Of a stretch of 6,329 nucleotides of DNA, positions 1 to 5,350 are shown piece after piece; within the stretch, counting starts at the first letter, position 1; every line of letters starts with the position of its first letter. The DNA lies in NCBI GenBank assembly GCA_902796815.1, contig CADBQL010000454.1, positions 1 through 6,329 on the forward strand. The letters run 5' to 3'. Source of the DNA: an uncultured Coriobacteriaceae bacterium. GTDB taxonomy: Bacteria > Actinomycetota > Coriobacteriia > Coriobacteriales > Eggerthellaceae. The position numbers were made by a program, and so were the translations under genes. Under the pieces are notes generated by a model. The model had not been told where the DNA came from and ran no database searches. It saw only the letters and a program-made list of their open reading frames with translations.

Positions 1-279
1 ATTGGCGTCGTGTGGACGTTATGGCTCCTTCCGCTCTCTATGCGCCTCGTCGAGCAGATTCCGCAAAACGTCCGGAGACCACTTACGGCCATGGCCTTAG
101 TGTTCATCATTGCTGATTCGGCGCTCACGTTGGCCTGCCTCGATTCCTGGTTCTGGCGCACCGCCGGCTACCCGATTGAAGGCCCGCTCCAGCAGTTCTG
201 CGCCACCTTTTTTGGTGATGACATCATGAGCAAACGCTTTGAGACAATGAGCATGTGGACGGTGTTGGCCAGTCGATAA
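1..279 (+). CDS. C-terminal part of putative ABC-transporter permease (CmpB-like membrane protein family)
   Basis: The reading frame is open from the first base and ends at TAA 277-279, so only the last 92 residues are present and the start lies outside the window. The visible part has a hydrophobic stretch at the left edge (around VVWTLWLLPL), a basic loop with QNVRR, then a transmembrane segment of about 20 residues (TAMALVFIIADSALTLACL). It ends in a soluble tail with the pattern FGDDIMSKRFETMSM. From memory, a helix with ADSALTL followed by an F.(D/N)(D/E)..M..RF..M tail is typical of the C-terminus of the 'putative ABC transporter permease' family (Pfam ABC_trans_CmpB) common in Coriobacteriia and Firmicutes. 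These are integral membrane proteins whose substrate and transport role are not established. No terminator is evident right after the stop. The family call rests on tail resemblance only. Confidence 0.7.
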   Translation: MGVVWTLWLLPLSMRLVEQIPQNVRRPLTAMALVFIIADSALTLACLDSWFWRTAGYPIEGPLQQFCATFFGDDIMSKRFETMSMWTVLASR

Positions 280-374
280 GGCAATTCGAGGCGCTCGAGC
301 GCTGCTTCGTATACCTGGCTCAACATTACGATGTGTCACTCCGTTGCAGTTCGCTGTGTCAGCGGGATTCCAAA

Positions 375-480
375 GCGAAACCCCAGGTGAGGGCGCGACA
401 TCGGCGATTCCGCAGACACAAGCTTAATCATTCTAAAGATACGAGGACAAGCCGATGCGCGTTTTCACCTGGGGTTTCGC
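375..480 (+). repeat. Long imperfect inverted repeat / 30-bp RNA stem-loop
   Basis: The left arm (375-405) and right arm (451-480) are reverse complements. Sixteen perfect pairs (GCGAAACCCCAGGTGA with TCACCTGGGGTTTCGC) are followed by GGG opposite TTT, four pairs (CGCG/CGCG), one bulged A at 398, then seven pairs (CATCGGC/GCCGATG). The loop is 45 bases (406-450) and AT-richer. In a plus-strand RNA the GGG/UUU positions form G-U wobbles, giving a 30-bp stem with one bulge. On the minus strand they would be C/A mismatches, so the asymmetry favours a plus-strand transcript. No T-run follows, so it is not an ordinary terminator. It could be a structured small RNA, a 5' or 3' UTR element, or a miniature repeat element. 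The structure is seen directly; any function is unknown. Confidence 0.75.
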
Positions 481-660
481 GGGACGTGTGGGCCTCTGTG
501 AATGGTGGTGTCGCCCCAAGATATCGGGCTTGGCTAGCAACAAAAATGAATGAGCGTGTCCCAGGCGCGGTACACTGAATCAAGTTTTAGTCGAGTAGTA
601 TGCCATGTCATGAGAACGATTTGATGATGACAGGGATATGCGGCTTTAGTATTGGGGGAG

Positions 661-700
661 GCTGTCCGAAAATAGCCCAAAAGGGATACTTTCGGACAGC
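661..700. repeat. 40-base near-perfect palindrome upstream of the 85-aa gene
   Basis: The arms GCTGTCCGAAA (661-671) and TTTCGGACAGC (690-700) are perfect 11-base inverted copies. Inside them the symmetry continues: position 672/689 mismatched, TA/TA paired, 675/686 mismatched, CCC/GGG paired, closing on an AAAA loop (679-682). This gives 16 of 18 pairs. It ends 22 bases before the ATG at 723 and just in front of the Shine-Dalgarno. No T-run lies on either side, so a simple terminator is unlikely. It may be an operator for a dimeric regulator, a 5'-UTR hairpin, or a copy of a dispersed repeat family. Confidence 0.7.
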
Positions 701-706
701 ATTGGG

Positions 707-714
707 AAGGGGAG
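707..714 (+). promoter_or_regulatory. Ribosome binding site of the 85-aa gene
   Basis: AAGGGGAG lies 8 bases before ATG 723. The longer in-frame start at ATG 600 has no comparable site and would translate through the palindrome, so this site decides the start. Confidence 0.65.
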
Positions 715-722
715 TGGATCTT

Positions 723-980
723 ATGGCTGACGGATTGTGGGTACTCAATGATGACGGGAGCTTCGAGTTGCAGGAGCCCTATAAAACCCAGCTGGCGGAA
801 GCGCAAGTTGCATCGGCAAGAGCTTGGACGGCGGCGCTCGTCGAATATCTCGAACCCCGTTGCCCTTACACGGCGCAGGAACTTACGGACGAGTTGATCA
901 AGCGCAACGAAGAGCGAGATGATGCGAAAGTCCCCCTGTTCGAGGAGTTCGTTTTAGAGGCTTTGTCTGGTGACCTTTGA
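723..980 (+). CDS. Small acidic hypothetical protein (85 aa)
   Basis: I do not recognise this protein. The chosen start is ATG 723, supported by AAGGGGAG with 8-base spacing; an in-frame ATG at 600 would add 41 residues encoded across the palindrome and is less likely. The product starts MADGLWVLNDDGSFEL, is acidic overall and has no signal peptide or membrane segment. It appears mostly helical after residue 20 (KTQLAEAQVASARAWTAALV, then AQELTDELIKRNEERDD). There is a single Cys (residue 47), no Cys/His metal site and no obvious helix-turn-helix. It stands alone, convergent with the GyrI-like gene, with 49 bases between the two stops. The palindrome in front of it could be a control site. 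A short N-terminal strand followed by helices would fit a small regulatory or antitoxin-like protein, but nothing in the sequence proves that. Confidence 0.6.
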   Translation: MADGLWVLNDDGSFELQEPYKTQLAEAQVASARAWTAALVEYLEPRCPYTAQELTDELIKRNEERDDAKVPLFEEFVLEALSGDL

Positions 981-1029
981 TATCGCGCATTGACAGGGCG
1001 CGGCTGTCGTGGTGATACGGCCCTTCCCG

Positions 1030-1662
1030 TCATGCCTTCCTGACGGGATGCCTCACGACGGTTTTCATTTTTGCGGGGTCGGCCTTGCGCGGATCCGATA
1101 GATAGATTTCGTGGTGTCGACGCACGTCAGAGAAGTCTGGAACATAGCCCTGGGATTCCGCAAACTCGTGCATGGCTGCAACCGTTGCAGGCTCGTCGTC
1201 GTACGGTCCGATGTGCATGCACTGGACGCACAGTCCCTCGTCAATCTCGAGCAGCTGTACGGGCGAAAAGTCAAGTCTCTTTTTGGCTGTTGCGCTTTCG
1301 ATTGCCCAAGCGAATTCAGCGTTGGTGACGAATTCGGGCACGCGGATAGCGGACACCCAGTTGAAGGATGACTTATCGGAATAGTCGACGCCGTTTACGC
1401 CAGGCTGCCACCAGAAGCCTTCGAGCGGTGGCACCACGTACTCGAAAAATCCCGGTATAGCGTGGTCGGTTTTATAGCTCATCTTGAGTGTGTAAGCGAT
1501 GCCGTAGAGCAGCTCTAGCGCTTTCTTGTACGCGCCGTCCTCCGCGTTGGGGTCGCCTGTGCCCTCGACGGCGAGGAATCGCATGAGCGGCACCTCGACG
1601 ATGGAGGGTTTCGTCTTGGGCTGGTATAGGTCTCGGTATTCCTTCTTGAAGTCGAAAGCCAT
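1030..1662 (-). CDS. GyrI-like small-molecule-binding domain protein
   Basis: The protein has 210 aa, a full single-domain length for this branch of the GyrI-like family (SHS2 fold, related to the effector domain of BmrR/Rob-type regulators but without a DNA-binding part). Hallmarks visible are MSYKTDHAIPGFFEYVVPPL (residues 61-80), the aromatic EGFWWQPGV (81-89), NWVSAIRVPEFV (101-112), GPYDDEPATV (152-161) and HHEIYLSDPRK (183-193). Aromatic and acidic residues in these segments line the ligand pocket in the family. Some members hydrolyse DNA-alkylating cyclopropanoid antibiotics; whether this one does cannot be told. It is cytosolic, with no signal peptide. The start is supported by AAAGGA (1669-1674) six bases upstream. 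The gene lies 59 bases after the double-GNAT gene on the same strand, so co-transcription is plausible. A 7-bp hairpin (CCCGTCA/TGACGGG, 1026-1047) overlaps the stop codon but has no T-run on this strand. Confidence 0.85.
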   Translation of the reverse strand: MAFDFKKEYRDLYQPKTKPSIVEVPLMRFLAVEGTGDPNAEDGAYKKALELLYGIAYTLKMSYKTDHAIPGFFEYVVPPLEGFWWQPGVNGVDYSDKSSFNWVSAIRVPEFVTNAEFAWAIESATAKKRLDFSPVQLLEIDEGLCVQCMHIGPYDDEPATVAAMHEFAESQGYVPDFSDVRRHHEIYLSDPRKADPAKMKTVVRHPVRKA

Positions 1663-1721
1663 TGGCTGTCCTTTCGTGCACGTGAGCCGTTTTGCTCTGG
1701 GCGTTATGAGCCAGGACGCTC

Positions 1722-2672
1722 CTAACGTGTGAGGCCAATTTGCAGGAAGTTCTTGTTGTGGGAAAAGCCAACGCTGTTATAAAGCGGCACTCCCGCATCC
1801 GATGCGGTTACCTGCACGACGCCACATCCGCATGCTTTCGCATCGTCCAACAAGCGGCAGAGGAGGTCGCGCGCAATTCCCTGGCGGCGGTATTCCGGTA
1901 GGGTGAACATGCTGGAGATGAGCCCGATCTTGCCCGTTGGGCATCCGAAATACGGCGGCTTTTCCACAATCGAAAGCCCGCTTGTCGCCACGATGCGCTC
2001 TCCGTCGATGGCAATCCAAGAGACGAAAGAGTCGTCTGCGAAATGGCGGGCGTAATGGTCGATAAGCGCAGGGCGCAGATCGAAAGACTCCTGAGCTCCC
2101 TCTTCGAGGAGCTGGCCAATCCTAAGTGTGGCTAGCTTTTCGGCATCGTCGAACCCGGCTATGCGAATCGCAAGGCTCGTCGCGTGGCCAAGGCGATAAA
2201 CCATGAGCCATTCGGTCTCGTCCGCCCCATTGCCGATGATGCGGAAGCCCAGGCGCTCGTAAAGGCGTAGCGCCGGGTTTTCCTTCTGCACGGAAAGTGA
2301 GGAGCGGACGTAGCCAGCGTCTCCGAGCTCCTCGAGCATCTGCTTTATCATCGCACTTCCGATACCCTGGCCCCGATATGGCCGGAGCAGCGATATCGAA
2401 AACGATGGCGTTTCGTCGTCGATGTGCCCGTACTCGTCGGTCGTGCGCACCCAGCACGCGCCGACCACCTGGTTGTCGACCTCTGCCACTAGGGCGCGGT
2501 CATCGGGGCGTTCGCCAAATCCGAGGTAGGCGGCGCGACACTTCGGATCGCTGGTGACGATGCTGCGCGGAACATCGCCCTCGAAACCCTCTGGTACGTA
2601 AATCGCCTCGTAGAGAAAGTCTTCGAGCAGTGGGTGCTCGCATTCCCTCATATGTCTGATCGTTACATCCAT
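1722..2672 (-). CDS. Tandem GNAT-family N-acetyltransferase (two fused domains)
   Basis: The protein has 316 aa with two complete GNAT folds joined head to tail. The N-terminal domain (about 4-161) has YGHIDDETPSFSISLL, the acetyl-CoA loop RPYRGQGIGSAMI (97-109) and the motif-B-like ENPALRLYERLGF (131-143). The C-terminal domain (about 167-314) has SWIAIDGERIVATSGLS (218-234), the acetyl-CoA loop LPEYRRQGIARDLL (258-271) and PLYNSVGF (296-303). Both pyrophosphate-binding loops (RGQGIG; RRQGIA) are intact, so both halves could bind acetyl-CoA. Each half resembles acetyltransferases that usually occur as separate proteins of about 150-165 aa. The acceptor substrate is unknown. ATG 2672 is the first start after an in-frame stop; no Shine-Dalgarno precedes it, and a TATAAT ends seven bases upstream, suggesting a nearly leaderless message. 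Met8 (2651) is an alternative start but also lacks a binding site. It follows the metallo-hydrolase gene by 61 bases. Confidence 0.88.
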   Translation of the reverse strand: MDVTIRHMRECEHPLLEDFLYEAIYVPEGFEGDVPRSIVTSDPKCRAAYLGFGERPDDRALVAEVDNQVVGACWVRTTDEYGHIDDETPSFSISLLRPYRGQGIGSAMIKQMLEELGDAGYVRSSLSVQKENPALRLYERLGFRIIGNGADETEWLMVYRLGHATSLAIRIAGFDDAEKLATLRIGQLLEEGAQESFDLRPALIDHYARHFADDSFVSWIAIDGERIVATSGLSIVEKPPYFGCPTGKIGLISSMFTLPEYRRQGIARDLLCRLLDDAKACGCGVVQVTASDAGVPLYNSVGFSHNKNFLQIGLTR

Positions 2673-2679
2673 GCGATGA

Positions 2680-2685
2680 ATTATA
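2680..2685 (-). promoter_or_regulatory. Perfect TATAAT -10 hexamer before the GNAT gene
   Basis: On the minus strand TATAAT ends seven bases before ATG 2672, so transcription would start at or within a base or two of the start codon. No TTGACA-like -35 is found at 16-19 bases and there is no extended -10 TG. The match may therefore be chance, but it fits the lack of a ribosome binding site. Confidence 0.4.
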
Positions 2686-2733
2686 TGTTATCGAAGCAAC
2701 GTCCCGGTCGGCTCCGCTTCGCCTGTAGGCAAG

Positions 2734-3585
2734 TTACAAATCTATCTCCTCGCCAGGCTGCACAATCATTGCGTTGGGAGCGTTGAAGGCGTGCGCAGCC
2801 TCGACATCGAATGTATTTCCCGAATCGGCAGGGGAGTTGTGATAAGGGATGTTGTGGGTCGCGCCAACCATGGCAGCAGCGGCAGCGGCTTCCTCGTTTC
2901 CCATGTTGTACACGCCGTCGGCGCACCAGAACGCGTAATCGATGCCCATGTCAGCGAGGACGCCGTTGCGCATATCGTCGGTTGTGGAAGTGTCGCCAGA
3001 CAAGTACACCTTTTTCCCGTCGGTTAGCTCGATGACGTAGCCGACGCACTCGGTGACGTCGTGATTATCGTTGAAGCCAGCCTGCACGGGCGTGACCTTC
3101 GCGAAACCGAGGTCGATTGCCGAGTGTTCGCCTTCTGCCAAAGCCTCGACCTGGGTGATTACGCGACAATCGGCGTTGCGGTTCGCGATTCGTTCAAGCC
3201 CGTTGTGGTCGTAATGGCCATGCGTGATCAGGATGAGATCGGCTGCAAGGTCGTACCATTCGTCTTCGCCTGCATACGGGTCGATGTAGATTACCTTGCC
3301 CTCAGGCGTGACGATGCGCACTGAGGCATGCCCTTGGTACAGGATGGACGGCTTTGCCGAGGAACTATCTTGCGAAGACGGCTCTTCGGTCGCTTCCGAT
3401 GACGGGGCGGTTGCGGCAGCCGTAGAGCTCGGCTCCATCGATGCACCTGGCTCGGTTGCTGCAGATCCAGATGAGGTTGACGCAGAGGCGCCAGGCTGCG
3501 AAGCGCATGCGGCCAGGGTGAGCAACGCGCATGCAATTAGGAATACCGTTGAGACGAGGGTGAGCGTTTTCCTTGTGAATATCAT
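2734..3585 (-). CDS. Exported metallo-beta-lactamase-fold (UlaG-like) lipoprotein
   Basis: The protein has 283 aa. Residues 1-26 form a lipoprotein signal peptide (basic MIFTRK, hydrophobic core, lipobox LAAC with Cys27), so the mature protein should be anchored to the outer face of the membrane. Residues 28-78 are a Ser/Ala/Thr/Glu-rich linker. The catalytic domain spans about 79-283 and carries the metal motif HGHYDH (His122, His124, Asp126, His127), a further likely ligand His175, the bridging Asp198 in SGDT and His249 in IPYHN. This is the full set for a dinuclear metal site of the Lactamase_B_2/3 (UlaG-like) group, which hydrolyses diverse phosphate or ester bonds. The substrate cannot be predicted, and true beta-lactamase activity is not implied. 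The start is supported by AAGGAG (3591-3596) five bases upstream. It is the first of three same-strand genes and is divergent from rubrerythrin. The catalytic domain is otherwise like cytosolic relatives; export is the odd feature. Confidence 0.88.
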   Translation of the reverse strand: MIFTRKTLTLVSTVFLIACALLTLAACASQPGASASTSSGSAATEPGASMEPSSTAAATAPSSEATEEPSSQDSSSAKPSILYQGHASVRIVTPEGKVIYIDPYAGEDEWYDLAADLILITHGHYDHNGLERIANRNADCRVITQVEALAEGEHSAIDLGFAKVTPVQAGFNDNHDVTECVGYVIELTDGKKVYLSGDTSTTDDMRNGVLADMGIDYAFWCADGVYNMGNEEAAAAAAMVGATHNIPYHNSPADSGNTFDVEAAHAFNAPNAMIVQPGEEIDL

Positions 3586-3637
3586 GCGAACTCCTTCCCG
3601 CTATCAAGCGTTAGTTGCTGCCGCGCCGCTATTGCGC

Positions 3638-3657
3638 TGCTCCGTACGTAGGGAGCA
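3638..3657. promoter_or_regulatory. 20-bp palindrome, candidate operator
   Basis: TGCTCCGTACGTAGGGAGCA has nine of ten symmetric pairs (only 3643/3652-side positions around the central TACGTA are imperfect). It lies 53-72 bases upstream of the lipoprotein hydrolase start, where a dimeric regulator could act. No regulator family was matched. Confidence 0.4.
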
Positions 3658-3900
3658 TCCTTTTCGAAAGAGCCAATATGCACTGTAGAAGAGGTTGCTC
3701 TGCGAACGACAGACTCTTCAGCGCTCGGTGCTTTCAACGGTTTTCGACGGTTTTGACGTTTCTCACGCGATTATAACCTTTATGCATCAGAGCACTATGG
3801 GACAGTGGCGTGCTCCCTTGTTCGTTAGATTCCCGCGAATGATGCGCCCTCGGACTTATTCAACGGGAAGAATGTGAGCATTGCTATCATCGGAACAGCG

Positions 3901-3929
3901 GCGACAGATTATTCGGTATCCTATATAAG
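3901..3929 (+). promoter_or_regulatory. Candidate promoter of rubrerythrin
   Basis: GCGACA (3901-3906) and TATAAG (3924-3929) are separated by 17 bases, matching the housekeeping consensus at four and five of six positions. The start of transcription would be near 3936, leaving a leader of about 48 bases. No Fur/PerR-like box was recognised next to it. Confidence 0.5.
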
Positions 3930-3971
3930 ACGCTTCTTGGCAACGGATCAAGTGGCATCGGAACAAGCGAG

Positions 3972-3977
3972 AGAGGA
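3972..3977 (+). promoter_or_regulatory. Ribosome binding site deciding the rubrerythrin start
   Basis: AGAGGA directly abuts an ATG at 3978, too close for initiation there, but is six bases before the in-frame ATG at 3984. The second ATG is therefore the better start, shortening the protein by two residues. Confidence 0.6.
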
Positions 3978-3983
3978 ATGGCT

Positions 3984-4532
3984 ATGACCAAGACCAACCG
4001 GTATGCGGGAACTCAATCCGAGAAGAACCTTTGGGAAGCATTCGCGGGCGAATCGCAGGCGCGCAACAAGTACACCTACTTCGCCTCGATTGCGCAGAGG
4101 GAAGGTTTCGAGCAGATTGCCGACCTGTTTCTGAAGACGGCCGAGAACGAGCGCGTGCACGCGTGGGTGTGGTTCAATGAGCTGGCTGGGTTGGGCACTA
4201 CGCCCGAGAACCTCCTTGCTGCCGCCGAGGGCGAGAACTACGAGTGGACCGATATGTACGAGGGCTTCGCGAAGACAGCGGAGGAAGAGGGATTTCCTGA
4301 GCTAGCAGAGAAGTTCCGCAACGTGGGCGCCGTCGAAAAACGCCATGAGGAGCGTTACCGCGCCCTGCTGCGTAACGTCGAAATGCAGGAAGTCTTCAAG
4401 CGCAGCGAGGTAAAGGTGTGGGAGTGCCGCGCATGTGGCCACATCGTCGTGGGCACCGAGCCTCCCGAGGAGTGCCCCGTCTGCCAAAGCCCCAAGGGCT
4501 GGTTCGAGGTCCAAGTCGATTATCTCGGTTAA
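3984..4532 (+). CDS. rbr: Rubrerythrin (diiron peroxidase with rubredoxin domain)
   Basis: The protein has 182 aa, slightly shorter than the classic Desulfovibrio rubrerythrin (191 aa). The ferritin-like domain (about 12-135) retains all expected diiron ligands: Glu23 in AGESQARN, Glu56 and His59 in ENERVH, Glu84 and Glu87 in GENYE, and Glu118 and His121 in VEKRH. The C-terminal rubredoxin-type domain (about 146-180) has its four iron-binding cysteines (Cys148, Cys151, Cys164, Cys167) in CRACG and CPVC. In anaerobes this cytosolic enzyme reduces hydrogen peroxide to water with electrons passed from NAD(P)H-linked donors through the rubredoxin centre, protecting against oxygen exposure. The start at 3984 is chosen from Shine-Dalgarno spacing. 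It is preceded by its own likely promoter and followed after 138 bases by a TetR regulator on the same strand. No terminator was seen after the stop. Confidence 0.95.
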   Translation: MTKTNRYAGTQSEKNLWEAFAGESQARNKYTYFASIAQREGFEQIADLFLKTAENERVHAWVWFNELAGLGTTPENLLAAAEGENYEWTDMYEGFAKTAEEEGFPELAEKFRNVGAVEKRHEERYRALLRNVEMQEVFKRSEVKVWECRACGHIVVGTEPPEECPVCQSPKGWFEVQVDYLG

Positions 4533-4670
4533 GGATTAATACACATAGATGGCATGTCTCGTACACTCTCGCGTTCTCTGTTCAGCTCGACAGAATTTGC
4601 TACAAAAGGGCAATGACAGTGCGTGTTTTGCCAACGATTAATCAGCTTGCAGCTTTGGAAAGAAGGATGT

Positions 4671-5285
4671 ATGGCTGACATCAAAAATAATTCCCGCAAT
4701 GCCCGCACGACGAGCAGCATCAAGCGCGCGCTTCTCGATTTGCTGAACCGCAAGTCGCTCGATGCGGTAACCATGTCTGAACTCGCGCGAGAAGCCCAGG
4801 TCAGCCGTAGTACGCTTTACCAGCATTACGGTAATGTTCACGAGGTCTACGCCGACGTTGTGTCTGATTTCGACGAGCGGGTGGCGCCGGTAATGAGCCA
4901 GCTCGAATGCTATGAGGGGATAGAGCCCGAGGGAACGCTCCCGTTTTGTACGTTGCTTCGCACCTCTGATATGTATGAGCGTGCGATAGAGGATCCGCGC
5001 TTTCTCGACACGCTCATCGGGGAAGGTGCGATTCTGCAGAAGCACTCGTTGTACCAATCGCTTGTCGCGTCTGGATATACTCCTGCAGTTGCCTCGGTGC
5101 TCTCGGTATTCCAGGTCAATGGATGTTTTAGGGCTGCTCGCATGCCCGGTCTCGACGAGGCCACGTGGCGTGAAGCGCGCGAGGCGATCGACGTGTTCAT
5201 ATGCGGCGGCCTCGATGCGTGCAGGCGGAAAAAGCTCAACACTACAAAAGCCGGACAACCACGTGCATCGAGGTACGGTGAGTAG
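4671..5285 (+). CDS. TetR/AcrR-family transcriptional regulator
   Basis: The protein has 204 aa from ATG 4671, preceded by AAGGA (4663-4667) at short spacing. A GTG at 4623 would add 16 residues (MFCQRLISLQLWKEGC) but has no binding site. The N-terminal DNA-binding domain (about 13-60) matches the TetR pattern: SSIKRALLDLLNRKSLDAVT, then the helix-turn-helix MSELAREAQVSRSTLYQHYG (35-54) with the typical STLYxHYG recognition helix. The C-terminal part (about 65-190) is the effector and dimerisation region and is of the divergent 'TetR-like C-terminal' kind. The last residues (KKLNTTKAGQPRASRYGE) form a basic tail. The target is unknown. It may control its own gene, rubrerythrin, or the downstream lipoprotein. 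An imperfect dyad GGCAA-N14-TTGCC (4609-4632) upstream is a weak operator candidate. Confidence 0.9.
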   Translation: MADIKNNSRNARTTSSIKRALLDLLNRKSLDAVTMSELAREAQVSRSTLYQHYGNVHEVYADVVSDFDERVAPVMSQLECYEGIEPEGTLPFCTLLRTSDMYERAIEDPRFLDTLIGEGAILQKHSLYQSLVASGYTPAVASVLSVFQVNGCFRAARMPGLDEATWREAREAIDVFICGGLDACRRKKLNTTKAGQPRASRYGE

Positions 5286-5308
5286 CACTATCGATGGGAT
5301 GCATCAAA

Positions 5309-5342
5309 ATGCGACCAAAGGGGGTCTCTCCTTTGGTCGCAT
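5309..5342 (+). terminator. Strong stem-loop after the TetR gene, possible terminator
   Basis: ATGCGACCAAAGG (5309-5321) pairs perfectly with CCTTTGGTCGCAT (5330-5342), 24 bases after the TetR stop. The plus strand has only ACTGTT after it, so it lacks a proper U-tract. On the minus strand the stem is followed by TTTT, but no minus-strand gene enters from the right. It may act as an atypical terminator or as an RNA 3'-end stabiliser. Confidence 0.45.
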
Positions 5343-5350
5343 ACTGTTGA

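Larger units (their letters stand above)
280..722. other. Gene-poor intergenic region with two strong inverted repeats
   Basis: No reading frame here is convincing: the longer ones lack a ribosome binding site and their translations are low in hydrophobic residues and rich in Arg, Ser and His. The region contains a perfect 12-bp palindrome GCGCTCGAGCGC (291-302), the long stem-loop at 375-480 and the 40-base near-palindrome at 661-700. A 32-codon frame with a good Shine-Dalgarno (443-553) is treated under findings. No clear -35/-10 pair was found for the downstream gene at 723; TACACT at 571-576 is the best -10-like hexamer but has no good -35. Confidence 0.6.
3586..3983. other. Divergent intergenic region between the lipoprotein hydrolase and rubrerythrin
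   Basis: No credible gene is present; a 60-codon plus frame (3695-3877) lacks a binding site and looks random. Contents: a 20-bp palindrome (3638-3657), two ACGGTTTT copies 10 bp apart (3737-3744, 3747-3754), an AT-rich TATAAC at 3772-3777 without a well-spaced -35, an inverted pair GAGCAC (3790-3795) / GTGCTC (3810-3815), and the likely rubrerythrin promoter at 3901-3929. The pentamer TGCTC or its complement occurs six times. Confidence 0.6.

Noticed and set aside
375..480. Invertible DNA switch flanked by inverted repeats
   Set aside because: The 45-base spacer is very short for site-specific inversion, no recombinase gene is in the window, and the GGG/TTT asymmetry fits RNA pairing better than DNA repeat identity.
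255..578. 107-codon plus-strand open frame after the permease fragment
   Set aside because: It overlaps the real permease end, lacks a ribosome binding site, and its translation is Arg/Ser/His-rich without hydrophobic pattern. It also runs through the long stem-loop.
600..722. Longer N-terminus for the 85-aa gene starting at ATG 600
   Set aside because: There is no Shine-Dalgarno before 600, the extra residues cross the palindrome, and a strong binding site precedes ATG 723.
992..1008. Hairpin GACAG/CTGTC between the convergent genes
   Set aside because: Only five pairs and no T-run on either strand.
1026..1072. Plus-strand terminator for the 85-aa gene (CCCGTCA/TGACGGG hairpin, then TTTTCATTTTT)
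   Set aside because: The T-rich tract starts 14 bases after the stem; the alternative CCGTC/GACGG stem directly before it has only five pairs and a large loop. Not convincing.
3695..3877. 60-codon plus-strand frame in the divergent spacer
   Set aside because: No ribosome binding site, random-looking composition, and it covers the candidate regulatory sites.
4609..4643. Operator candidates GGCAA-N14-TTGCC and GATTAATC before the TetR gene
   Set aside because: Five-base arms and an 8-base palindrome are too short to separate from chance; kept only as a weak remark in the TetR entry.
4623..4670. GTG start extending the TetR protein by 16 residues
   Set aside because: No Shine-Dalgarno before the GTG; TetR proteins normally begin a few residues before the first helix, as with ATG 4671.
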